This document shows, in pieces, positions 54,120-63,308 of a stretch of DNA of 64,000 bases (position 1 is the first letter of the stretch; each line of letters starts with the position of its first letter). Under the pieces are notes generated by a model that searched no databases, was not told the DNA's origin, and saw only the letters and a list, made by a program, of their open reading frames with translations. Made by a program: the position numbers and the translations under genes. The stretch comes from CAVUAN01 sp963739435 (GTDB taxonomy: Bacteria; Acidobacteriota; Thermoanaerobaculia; UBA5066; Gp7-AA6). Where the stretch lies: NCBI GenBank assembly GCA_963739435.1, contig CAVUAN010000005.1, forward strand, positions 62,001 through 126,000. The letters run 5' to 3'.

Positions 54120-56129
54120 ATGAAGTGGCGGACGATCTTGTTCTGGGCTGGGGTTGCTGCCGCGGTCGGGCTCGGCGTCTGGTTGCGGCTCTATACGAAG
54201 CCGCAGTTGACCTACGCGGGCGGGGTGCGCGCGCTGGGGTCCGACGACATGTATCACCTGAGGCGGACCCGGTTTGCCGTGGCCCACTACCCACACACGA
54301 TCCTGTTCGATCCCCTGATGAACTTCCCGGACGGCGGCGTGCCGATCTGGCCCCCACTCTACGACGTCGCGCTCGCAACTCCGGCGCGCGTGCTCGACGG
54401 GCCGGCTGCTGCCCCCGCGATGATCGAGCGGCGCGCGGCCTGGGTGCCGCTGGTGTTTGCGGCAGGTTCGATTGTTCTCGCCGGACTCATGGGCCGACGG
54501 CTCTTCGGCGACGCCGGCGGCGCCGGCGCGGCCCTCTTTCTCGCGGTGTGCCCGGGACACCTGCTCTGGACGCAATACGGCCACACCGACCAGCACGTGG
54601 CGGAGTCGTTCTTCGGCCTGCTCGTCCTGTTGCTCTTCCTGAGGTTGCGCGACGAGGCGGACTCCCGGACCAGGGTCTTGGGTTCGGTCTGGACGGGCCT
54701 CGCCCTCGGCCTGGCTGTCCTGGCCTGGCAAGGCGCAATCTACTGGGGGGCCGTGATCGCTCTTTCTCTCTTTCTCGAGGCGATCGCCACGCGCCGCCCG
54801 GTCTTCCGGGAGGCTGCCGTGACGCTCGGGCTCGGCGCGGCCGTCGCCGCCCTGGGCACGGCCTACTGGCTCGGGCCCCGGCAAGCCCCGTTCACCTACA
54901 TCTCGTTCGGCTGGTTCCAGCCGCTGTTCCTGGCTGCCCTGGCCGGCGGAACGATCCTCCTCGACCTCGCCCTGTCCTTCTTAAGAGGCGATGCGCCGCG
55001 ACGCGAGACGGCCGCCCGCCTCGCTCTGCTCGCCGTCTTCGGCCTGGCCGTCCTGCCCCACGCCGCCGGCCTCTGGGCCGGCCTCGTGCGCGGCATGGGC
55101 TATGCCGCCGGCTCGACGCCCCAGGAAGTCATGGGCAACGGCGGATACCTCGCGTACCCGAAGGACTGGCTCAAGGGGATCTTCGAGGCTCAGCCCCTTT
55201 TTACCGATGGCCCCGGCGCGGTGCTTCGCCAGCTCTCGGCGGCTTTCTTTCTCGCGCCCGTCGTGGTGTGCGCGTGGGCGATTCGAGCAGCGCGGGGTCA
55301 GCGGCCGGCCACGCACATCCTGCTGGCCGTCTGGGGGACCGTGACGCTCTTTCTCGCTCTGTCGCAGAAGCTGAACGTGTATTACGCAGCGCCCCTGGCG
55401 GCCGTCTGCTGTCTCGAGGCCGCGCGCGCCGTCGGCGACAGGATGGGACGTCTGTCGACGGACCGGCCCCTGCGGCGGCCGGTCGCCGCTCTCGCGGCGG
55501 CGGGGCTTCTCGTCTTCCCGATGTGGGACGGCCTGAAGCGCGAGCTCGCCTCCGTGCGTGTCCCGGGCTCGGAGCTTTTCGCGACGCTCGACTGGATGCG
55601 CGGGCAGCTGCCGCGGGCCCTCGATGTCTACGACAGCCGCCTGCTGGGCCCGCCCCCGTTTCCGCCCGAGGTTCTCCAGTCCTCCTCGGTGCTCGCTCCC
55701 TGGACGCTCGGACATCTGGTCCTCTCGGTTGCCGAGCAGCCGGTCGTCGCCAACAACTTCGGCTACGGCTTCCGGGACAGCCTCCGCTTCTTCCTGGCCG
55801 AGTCGGAGGCCGATGCCCTCTCGATCGCCAGGAAGCACCACTCGCGCTGGGTGATCGCGGCCGACCTGCTGGCGAGGATGAACGACTACGCCGAAACTCT
55901 CGGCCGCCCTCCCCTGCTCGAGTCGACGCCGCGCGGCCTGCTCCCGACGCCCGCCTACTTCCGCACCCTCCAGGCTCGCCTCTACGACTTCGACGGTCAG
56001 GCCTTCGAGGCGGGCGGCCTGTCCGTGGCGCCGCTCGAGCACTTCCGCCTGGTCTACCGGTCGAAGAGCGGTGTGCCCCGCGGAGAGCGCTTCGTGGCGC
56101 AGTGGAAGGTCTTCGAGATCACGGAGTGA
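54120..56129 (+). CDS. STT3/PglB-like oligosaccharyltransferase family protein
   Basis: 669 residues with about 12 TM helices and a C-terminal soluble domain. The first loop has the acidic motif GSDDMYHLRR (Asp42-Asp43), then FPDGGVPIWPPLYD and TQYGHTDQHVAES, the second acidic loop. KGIFEAQPLF fits the TIXE/SVSE motif. At the place of WWDYG it has APWTLGH (about 527), followed by the usual PVVANNFG. STT3 proteins transfer lipid-linked oligosaccharide to Asn of exported proteins. The changed acceptor motif makes the acceptor uncertain. ATG 54120 was chosen because TM1 starts at once. Confidence 0.75.
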   Translation: MKWRTILFWAGVAAAVGLGVWLRLYTKPQLTYAGGVRALGSDDMYHLRRTRFAVAHYPHTILFDPLMNFPDGGVPIWPPLYDVALATPARVLDGPAAAPAMIERRAAWVPLVFAAGSIVLAGLMGRRLFGDAGGAGAALFLAVCPGHLLWTQYGHTDQHVAESFFGLLVLLLFLRLRDEADSRTRVLGSVWTGLALGLAVLAWQGAIYWGAVIALSLFLEAIATRRPVFREAAVTLGLGAAVAALGTAYWLGPRQAPFTYISFGWFQPLFLAALAGGTILLDLALSFLRGDAPRRETAARLALLAVFGLAVLPHAAGLWAGLVRGMGYAAGSTPQEVMGNGGYLAYPKDWLKGIFEAQPLFTDGPGAVLRQLSAAFFLAPVVVCAWAIRAARGQRPATHILLAVWGTVTLFLALSQKLNVYYAAPLAAVCCLEAARAVGDRMGRLSTDRPLRRPVAALAAAGLLVFPMWDGLKRELASVRVPGSELFATLDWMRGQLPRALDVYDSRLLGPPPFPPEVLQSSSVLAPWTLGHLVLSVAEQPVVANNFGYGFRDSLRFFLAESEADALSIARKHHSRWVIAADLLARMNDYAETLGRPPLLESTPRGLLPTPAYFRTLQARLYDFDGQAFEAGGLSVAPLEHFRLVYRSKSGVPRGERFVAQWKVFEITE

Positions 56130-57780
56130 CGGGAGGAGCAGTCCCCGCCGGGATCGGCGGCACTCCCGACCCGTAGGCTCCCCAGACGCCGAGAGCCCTG
56201 CGGCGCTCCGCCGGTGTCGAAGCCGCTTCCATGGCTCGCCGCAGCTCCACGCGCTCCGGATCTTTGCCCGAGTATTTGCCGTAGACCGCGGCGCGCCAGA
56301 GGCGGGCGGAAAAGTCGAGCTGCGGCGGGACGACCAGGAGATAAAGGAGCGGTGCCATCCCCAGGAGAACAGCCGGGAGCGCCCGGGAAGCGAGCGGCTC
56401 CGCAGCGCGGACGCAAACCGCCACACCGAGGGCGGCTGCGCCGAACAACAGGAGCACGGAAAAGAAGTCGCCACCGGGTCCGCCGGGCCCGATGTGGTCG
56501 GCCACCCAGCCGCGCGCGAGGAACCAGGCGGAGCCGGTCGCCGCCGGCCAGGGAACGTCGAGAGGAAAGTTCGGCCATGTCAGGGTCATGAGGGCGTGGC
56601 TGGCCACCGAGTAGACCGTCGCCGCGAGAAAAAGACCGCGCGACAACGGGGTCTGAAGAGCGCGGGCAACCGCGAGCGCGGCCAGCAGGAAGACGGGAAC
56701 GACGTACCGGCTTCCGAGCGACCATCCGCCGTGCCAGTTCGGATAGGCCGAGAGCAGCAGCGGCAGCGAAACGACCGCCCCGAGCACGAAGAGACAGTCG
56801 GCGCGGTCCTCGCCGGAACGCCACCACCGATACAGACCCAGGGCCGCCCAGGCAAAGAACGGAGAAAAGACGAGCACGCCGCGCGCCGGATGGAAGAGCA
56901 TGTCCCGGAGGATGGCCGGATCCGGCAGCCCGAAACCGAAGAAGCGCTGCCGCGCGAGCTCGGCGTAGCGCGGATAGGCCTCGCGTGCGTACGACGGCGT
57001 GAACGGCGAGCCGAAGCAGACGGCCTGGTACCACAGCAGGATGAGGACCGGGACGGACGCACCTGACGCGAAGACGCTGAGAAGGCGCCACGAGCGCGAC
57101 GCGCCGGCCCGGAGCACCAGGCAGAACACGATCGGCGCCACGGTGTACTCCGACAGGAACGCCCACCCGGCCAGCAGACCCGCCACAAAAAGAACCGCGT
57201 TCGCCGAACGCCGCCTTTCCCGTTCTTCCGCGAGACACAGGAGGTCCCAGGCCAGAAAGAGGAGCGCGGCCGACCAGGCGTGGCCGAAAAAAGTCCGGGC
57301 ATAGTAGAGGTAAGAGGTTCCAAACGCGACCGCGAGCAGGACGAGCGCACCCGCGCGGGGGCTGATCACGGCGAGCCGCTCGCCCAACCGCGCGAGAGCG
57401 ACGACCGATACGAGGGAAACGGTCGCGAGCGGCAAGAGGTACACGAGCAACAGGGCGGAGCCGGATCGCGGTGCCGCAAAGGCGACACGCAATATCCGGT
57501 AGATGGGAACCGCCGCGAGCGCGAGGCCAGGCGCTTTGTTCGAGTAGGCATGGCCGTTGGACGACGCCTTGTCTTCGTGGTCGCCGAGGACGCGAAGAGC
57601 GCCGTCGATCGAAAACGTCCCCTGCTCGACCACGGCGTACACCATGTCGAATCGCGAGAGCTCGTTCGGGTTCACAAACGGCGGGAACACGCCGGTGAAC
57701 CACAGCGTCACGATCGCGAACCCGATCAGGACGACGCGGCGCGCGCGGCGGCCCGGATCGCCCGTCGAGGCGAATCGCAT
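56119..57780 (-). CDS. Polytopic GT-C-like membrane protein
   Basis: 553 residues, about 11 TM helices. The early loop reads PFVNPNELSRFDMVYA, with N-E-x-x-R as the acidic position, then SNGHAYSNKAPGLALAAVP and WHGGWSLGSRYVVPV. It lacks the D-E-P-x-H pattern of GT39 but has the same topology. The 3' end overlaps that of the STT3-like gene by 11 bp (convergent). It is divergent from the YfhO 3 gene (37-bp gap). It is a likely sugar transferase with unknown donor and acceptor. Confidence 0.65.
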   Translation of the reverse strand: MRFASTGDPGRRARRVVLIGFAIVTLWFTGVFPPFVNPNELSRFDMVYAVVEQGTFSIDGALRVLGDHEDKASSNGHAYSNKAPGLALAAVPIYRILRVAFAAPRSGSALLLVYLLPLATVSLVSVVALARLGERLAVISPRAGALVLLAVAFGTSYLYYARTFFGHAWSAALLFLAWDLLCLAEERERRRSANAVLFVAGLLAGWAFLSEYTVAPIVFCLVLRAGASRSWRLLSVFASGASVPVLILLWYQAVCFGSPFTPSYAREAYPRYAELARQRFFGFGLPDPAILRDMLFHPARGVLVFSPFFAWAALGLYRWWRSGEDRADCLFVLGAVVSLPLLLSAYPNWHGGWSLGSRYVVPVFLLAALAVARALQTPLSRGLFLAATVYSVASHALMTLTWPNFPLDVPWPAATGSAWFLARGWVADHIGPGGPGGDFFSVLLLFGAAALGVAVCVRAAEPLASRALPAVLLGMAPLLYLLVVPPQLDFSARLWRAAVYGKYSGKDPERVELRRAMEAASTPAERRRALGVWGAYGSGVPPIPAGTAPPVTP

Positions 57781-57817
57781 CGGGCGATTGTAGCGACTTC
57801 CGGGCTACACTCGGGCG

Positions 57818-60270
57818 ATGTCCGCACGCGGCCGCGCCGTCCTCTCGGGCCTGGCGGTCGTCGTTCTTTTCTGTCTTCCGCTCCTCCCCGAGATCCTCGG
57901 AAAACGCCGGCTCGTCTTTCGCGACGCGCACATCACCCACTGGCCGTGGCGGCGCGTCGCGATGCGCTCGCTTGCAGAAGGCGAGACGCCCTTCGTCAAC
58001 GAGTTCGCCTCGGGCGGGCAGCCGCTGCTGGCCAACCCCAACGCCGTGCTGCTCTACCCGACGCTGTTGCTCGAGAAAGCGCTCCCGGCCGCCTCGGCCT
58101 TCAATCTGCATTACCTCCTCCACGTCTTCTGGGCCTTCTTCGGGGCCCGCGCGCTCGCGAGGAGACTCGGCCAGCGCGAAGGCGCCGCTTTCCTCTCCGC
58201 CGTGGCGTATGCCTTCTCGGGGATGGCGCTCTCCTATTCCTCGGCCTTTGCCAACGCGGGGCCGGCGGCGGCCTGGCTGCCGTGGTGCGCGGCCGCGGCG
58301 CTCGACGTTGCCCGTGCCCGCGGCGCGCGCGCGCTCGTCCGCGGCGCCGCGGCTGCAGGAATCGCTTTCGGCTTGCAGCTGCTGGCCGGCGAGCCGGTCA
58401 TCTCGCTCCTGACCGTTCTCTTCGCCGGCGCCCTGAGCCTCGTCGACGTGTTCCGCGAGCGCGAGCGGACGGCCCGGGGCCTGGCCGTGCTGGCGCTGGG
58501 CGGTGCTGCCTCCGCGCTCATCGCCGCGGCGCTCGCTGCGCCGCTCCTGCTTCCCGCTCGCCGAAGTCTTGCCGCTCACGTACCGCGGCCAGCACGCTTA
58601 TTCTCTGAAGGCATTCGGCGCCTCCGCCTTCGGGATGTGGCGGCTGCCGGAGTGGCTGTTTCCGCGGTTCGACGGAGACCCGGGCGCGCTCGGGGCCGGC
58701 GGGCACTGGCAGGGAGCGCTCCACCCCGACGAAATCGTGTACATCTGGTGCGTGACGCTGGGGGTCGTCCCGCTCCTCGTGATCGCGCGGGCCGCCCTGC
58801 GGCGCGACTTCTGGACCGGCCCGAGGGCGTGGCTCGCCGCATTCGGCGGGGTCTCCCTCCTGCTTGCCTTCGGCAACGCGCTGCCGTTCTTTCGCTCGCT
58901 CTACGCCATCGAGGCGTTGCGCCGGCTGCGCTACCCGATCAAGTTCTACCTGCTGACAACCCTGTGCGCGGCGCTTCTCGCGGGATTCGCGGCGGACCGT
59001 CTGGAGGAACGCCCGGTGAGACGGCGGGAGCGTCTGGCTCTGGTCGCCGTCTTCGCGCTCTTTGCGGCGGCCGTGCTCATTTCCGGAGAGGGCGGCCTGC
59101 TCGACCGTCTCGTCGCGCCGCATCTCGACACTCTACGAATGCCCGCGGACCTTCAGCTTCCGGCCATCCGGAGTGTCTTCCGAGGTGACGCGCTCTTCGG
59201 CATTCTCGCGGCCGCCGTCGTCGCCGCCGCCGCTTCTCTGCGCCCGGGCCGCCCGCAGGGCTATCTGCTCGGATTCGCCACCCTCGCCTTCGCGTTCACC
59301 TGGGGTCTGCCGCTGTTCGTCTCGTCCGACGAGAAGGACCTCGCCCGCCAGCCGGCCCTGGTCCAGCGCCTGGAGGGACCAGGCCGGCTCTACGTGGACC
59401 CGTCGATCGCCGGCTATCCCGTCCTGCCCCACGGCACGGCGCATGCGGAGCTGCCGCCGCTCGTCTCCAGGCTCGCCCGCGTCCAAGTCGAAGAGCTGTT
59501 CCCGGCGACGGGAGCCGTCTTTTCCGTGCGGACGATCTTCGACGCGGACCCCGACGGATCGTATGGCTGGTTCAGCCGCCTCGCGGGCGAGGCCCTGTCC
59601 GCCTCGACTCCGGAAGAAAAGAGCCGGCTGCTGCGTGCCTTCGGCGCCCGGTGGGTCCTCGCCGAGGAAGCCACGCCCTATCCGCAGTTCCATTCGGTGA
59701 CAGGCTTCTCTGTCGCCGGCCACCAACTGGCGCTTTCGGAACTTCCAGATCCTCTGCCCGAGCTTCGCTGGGCAGGAAGCGAGATCAAGGCGGCTTCGCT
59801 CTCGGGCGCCCTCCAGCTTCTCCGCGGAGCGTCCTTCCACCCCGATACGGAAGTCGATTGTTCCGGGAACGCCCGGACCTCCCGCACCGTCTCTCTCAGC
59901 CGATGCGACCGCCGCGCGCGTAACGCCCGTCGAAATCCGCGCGGACCGCGCCTCGGCCGAAATCGAGGCCTCGTCGCCCGGCCACCTCGTCTTCGCCCGC
60001 ACGTACTTCCGCTCCTGGAAGGCGACACTGGACGGCCTCCCCACACCGGTTCTCGTCGCCAACGCCCGGGACCTCGCCGTCACCGTGCCGCCCGGACGCC
60101 ACTACGTCTCTTTCGCCTGGGACCACAAGTCGTTTGACCGCGGCGTCTTTCTTCAGGCTGCCGCGTTCGCCGTGGTGCTCCTGTCGCTCGCCCTCACTCT
60201 GCGCCACAGACGCCCTGGCGGCGGGCCGCCTCCCTCGGAGGCACGCTCGGGTCTGGAGGCGACGAGATAA
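57818..60270 (+). CDS. YfhO-family membrane protein (3), two frameshifts
   Basis: Corrected length 816 residues. VFRDAHITHWPWRRVAM...TPFVNEFASGGQPLLANPNA is the YfhO first loop. About 12 TM helices follow, then a long extracytoplasmic domain with TYFRSWKATLDGLPTP and a last TM helix. Extra bases at about 58554 and 59856 split the gene into three frames. The last 16 codons and the stop lie inside repeat element A copy 2, so the C-terminus (GGGPPPSEARSG) was probably supplied by that element. Confidence 0.72.
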
Positions 60271-60370
60271 CTGTGGACCCTCGCTTGTCGCTCGGTCGCA
60301 GTCTCAGAGGTGGCGGAGGAGACTGCGTGCCTTGCTCCCTCGCTAGAATCCTTCTTCGGGAGGCGGCCCG
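60222..60370. repeat. Structured repeat family A, copy 2
   Basis: A 149-bp element with the same 13-nt terminal inverted repeats as 18839-18986 (60222-60234 and 60358-60370). Identical for the first about 83 bp, then divergent for about 30 bp. It overlaps the end of the YfhO 3 coding frame, providing its stop, and ends 11 bp before the arnD stop on the other strand. Confidence 0.75.
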
Positions 60371-60380
60371 CCGCCAGGGC

Positions 60381-61303
60381 TCATTCTGAGGCGTCAGGAG
60401 GCCAGCCGGTAGAGACGGTGCCGCTGCGGCCGGGCAGCGTCGCTCGGGTCATGGGGCGCACGGGGATCGATTCACGGCGAGCCAGGGCCTCGGCGGCGAG
60501 GTCCTCGAGCGTGACGAACGAGACGCCGGCCGCGCGCCAGTCTTCGAGGATTCGCAGCGAAGAGCGGCAGCTTCGAGCGGCCCTCGACCTCCGTGTGGAT
60601 CGTGTGCACTTCCGTTCCGCGCACGGCGTTGCGGTAGTAGCCGCGCTGGTCGTCGTCGGAGTGGAAGTGCTCCCACGCGAGAGTCTCGTCGAGCGTCGGC
60701 AGAGTCGAGGGAATCTCGAGCGTTCGAAAGACGCGGCCCGTGATTTCCGGGAAGAAGGGGCCTCCCCCGCGGCTGTTCGACGTGTAGAGGAGGCCCCGCT
60801 CCTCCTCGGCGGACAGCGAGACGGACGTCGCCATCCAGCCGGCCGCGGCCGCGGAGCGCGCGGGCCTGCCGAAGAGGCGCTCGTAGGCCTCGTGCGCCCG
60901 GCCAGCCTGGTCGCGCACCTTCGCCTCGGGCCAGCGGTCGAGATTGTCGTGCCAGCCGACGTGGTCCCAGGCGTGGACGCCGGTCTCGTGGCCGGCCTTT
61001 GCGACGGAGGCGATCACGGAAGCGCAGCGCTCCCCGATGAGCGGGGCGGGAAGCAGCGTTCCGTACAGCGCCGTTTTGAGGCCGTAGAGCGAGCCCGCCT
61101 TGCTCCGCAGCATCTTCTTCAGGAACCCGGGCCTCGTGAGGAAACGCCGGACGGCGACGCCCGAGCGGTCGGGCCCGAACGTGAAGAAGAACGTGGCGCG
61201 GATGCCGAGCTTCTCAAAGAGCTCGAGCAGCCGCGGGATCCCTTCCGCGAGTCCCGACGAACGTGTCGCAGTCGACCTTGAGAGCGACCCGGAGGAGATT
61301 GAT
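60381..61303 (-). CDS. arnD: ArnD-like polysaccharide deacetylase, two frameshifts and no clear start
   Basis: Similar to ArnD over its length: VALKVDCDTFVGTREGIPRLL, KKMLRSKAGSLYG, GHETGVHAWDHVGWH, SAAAGWMAT, HTIHTEVEG. ArnD deformylates undecaprenyl-phosphate-4-formamido-arabinose in the Ara4N pathway. Extra bases at about 61246 and 60551 break the frame; corrected length is about 306 residues. In the frame of the N-terminus the first codon after a stop is ATC at 61303. The region where an ATG would be expected is filled by an 8-bp tandem repeat, so the start codon cannot be assigned. Confidence 0.75.
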
Positions 61304-61377
61304 TCATTGATTCATTGATTCATTGATTCATTACGTCAATGATTCAATGATTCAATCCTTCAATGGATCAATTCTTC
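61298..61377. repeat. Octanucleotide tandem repeat tract at the arnD start
   Basis: Ten 8-bp units in register on the plus strand: ATTGATTC four times, ATTACGTC, AATGATTC twice, AATCCTTC, AATGGATC and AATTCTTC. AT-rich in an otherwise GC-rich window. On the arnD strand each perfect unit reads ATGAATCA, so a start ATG overlaps a stop TGA in every unit. The last two units overlap the stop of the decarboxylase gene. Confidence 0.85.
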
Positions 61378-62393
61378 GGGCGCTGGGTCAGGTAGAAGTC
61401 GACGGTCCGCTTCAGGGCCTCGGCCATGCCGACCTTCGGCTCCCAGCCGAGGATCGTCCGGGCGCGGCGGATGGAGGGCACGCGCGTCATGATGTCCTGG
61501 TAGCCCGCGCCGTAGTACTCCTCCGACGAGGTCTCGACGATCTCTGTCTTGCGGGCCCGTTCGGCGTAGGCCGGATGCGCGGCCACGGTCTCGACGAGCT
61601 TCTCGGCCAGCTCGCGCACGGACAGGTCGTTGGCGGGGTTTCCGATGTTGAAGATCCCCCGGTCGGCGCAGCCGCCTTCGTTCGCCAGGATCTTCATGAG
61701 GCAGTCGATCCCGTCCGAGATGTACGTGAAGGAGCGGCGCTGCGTTCCGCCGTCCACCAGCTTGATCGGCAGGCCATAGAGAATGTTGTGGAGAAACTGG
61801 GTCAGAACCCGGCTCGAGCCCTCCTTGGGAGAGTCCACGTCGTCGAGATGGGGTCCGATCCAGTTGAACGGCCGGAAGAGCGTGTACGACAGGCCCGCCG
61901 ACTCTCCATATGCGTAGATGACGCGGTCGAGCAGCTGCTTCGACGCCGAGTAGATCCAGCGCTGCTTCTTGATCGGCCCGTAGACGAGAGGCGAGCTCTC
62001 CTCGTCGAACTCTTTGTCCGGGCACATCCCGTACACCTCCGAGGTCGAGGGGAACACGACGCGCTTGCCGTAGAGGACGGCCTGTTTGACGATGCGGAGG
62101 TTCTCCTCGAAGTCGAGCTCGAAGACCGCCAGGGGGTCCTTGACGTAGAGCGACGGGTTCGCGATCGCCACGAGGGGGAGGACCACGTCGCACTTCTTGA
62201 CCTGGTACTCGATCCACTCCTTGTTGATCGCGATGTCGCCCTCGAGGTAGGTGAAGCGCTTGGCGCCGAGGAAGGGCGCGATCTTGTCGCTGCCGATGTC
62301 GAGACCCGAGACGGTCCAGTCGGTCGTGCCGAGGATCCGCTCGGTCAGGGCGTTGCCGATGAACCCGTTGACGCCCAGGATGAGAACCTTCAT
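61368..62393 (-). CDS. arnA: UDP-glucuronate decarboxylase (ArnA C-terminal domain type)
   Basis: 341 residues highly similar to the dehydrogenase half of E. coli ArnA: LILGVNGFIGN, DVVLPLVAIANPS, VFELDFEENLRI, PSTSEVYGMC, YSASKQLLDRVI, FRPFNWIGP, QRRSFTYISDGI with the catalytic Arg. It oxidatively decarboxylates UDP-glucuronate to UDP-4-keto-pentose. ATG 62393 overlaps the formyltransferase stop (ATGA). In E. coli both activities are one polypeptide; here they are two genes. Confidence 0.9.
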   Translation of the reverse strand: MKVLILGVNGFIGNALTERILGTTDWTVSGLDIGSDKIAPFLGAKRFTYLEGDIAINKEWIEYQVKKCDVVLPLVAIANPSLYVKDPLAVFELDFEENLRIVKQAVLYGKRVVFPSTSEVYGMCPDKEFDEESSPLVYGPIKKQRWIYSASKQLLDRVIYAYGESAGLSYTLFRPFNWIGPHLDDVDSPKEGSSRVLTQFLHNILYGLPIKLVDGGTQRRSFTYISDGIDCLMKILANEGGCADRGIFNIGNPANDLSVRELAEKLVETVAAHPAYAERARKTEIVETSSEEYYGAGYQDIMTRVPSIRRARTILGWEPKVGMAEALKRTVDFYLTQRPKN

Positions 62394-63308
62394 CGCGTGT
62401 CCCGGAGGTTCAGCTCGAAGTCCCGACCCTGGACGACCGGGCCGCCCTCCCGCTGGAGCGAGAGGACCTCGACGTACCTGTCGTCGCCGCACGCGACGAG
62501 GAGACGCCCCTCCTCGCGGCGCACCTGGCCGGGGAAGTTGTCATGCGCGCCCAGGTGCGGCAGGCGCGTCTTCCAGATGAACGTCTTGCCGCCCCCGAAG
62601 ACGTTGGTGAAGGCGCCCGGAAACGGGGCCGTGACGGCGCGCACGAGGTCGTGCACGTTCTTCGCGCTCTGGGACCAGTCGATCTGGCCGTCCTCGGGGC
62701 TCCGTCGGCCAAACCGCGTGGCTTTCGATTCGTCCTGCGGACGGCGCGGCGCCGTTCCCGCCTTCAGCTCCTCGATGCGCCGCTCGAGAACCCGGACGGC
62801 GGCGGCGGTGACGCGCCGCTGCACCTCGAGCCCCGTGTCGTCTTCGCCGATCTCGACCGCCTCCTGGTCCACGATGTCGCCCGCGTCGGCCCGGTCCGTC
62901 ATGACGTGGAGCGTCGCGCCCGTCTCGGTCTCGCCGCGGAGGACCGCCCAATTGACCGGCGCGCGGCCGCGGTACCGGGGCAGCAGCGAGCCGTGCATGT
63001 TGAAGGCCCCGAGGCGGGGCAGGCTCCAGGACCTCCGGCGGGAGCATGTGGCGAAAATAGAAGGAGAACACGAGCTCGGGCGCGGCGGCGCGGACCTTCG
63101 CCAGGAGGGCTGGGTCCTTCGGGTCGTCGACGACGACCGGCTCGACTCCGGAGTTCCTCGCCAGCTCCGCCACGCTCGGGAACCACGCCGTCTCCGTCGG
63201 CCTGTCGGCGTGCGTGGCCACGAGCACGACGTTCTCGCCGCGATCGAGGAGGCTCTTCAGACAGGCATAGCCCGTGTCCGAATAGGCGAAGACCGCAATC
63301 CGAGTCAT
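62390..63308 (-). CDS. arnA: UDP-Ara4N formyltransferase (ArnA N-terminal domain type), one frameshift
   Basis: Corrected length 305 residues. IAVFAYSDTGYACLKSLL, ELVFSFYFRHMLPPEVL, then FNMHGSLLPRYRGRAPVNWAV with the catalytic Asn/His, GETETGATLH and ADAGDIV with the catalytic Asp. FGRRSPEDG and FPGAF complete the ArnA match. It formylates UDP-4-amino-4-deoxy-arabinose using formyl-tetrahydrofolate. One extra base at about 63024 breaks the frame. ATG 63308 overlaps the arnC stop. Confidence 0.87.

Noticed and set aside
61298..61377. Simple on/off phase variation of arnD by ATG frame switching
   Set aside because: Tracing the frames shows that whatever the unit number, the last ATG is out of frame with arnD and all earlier ones stop after three codons; another mechanism would be needed.
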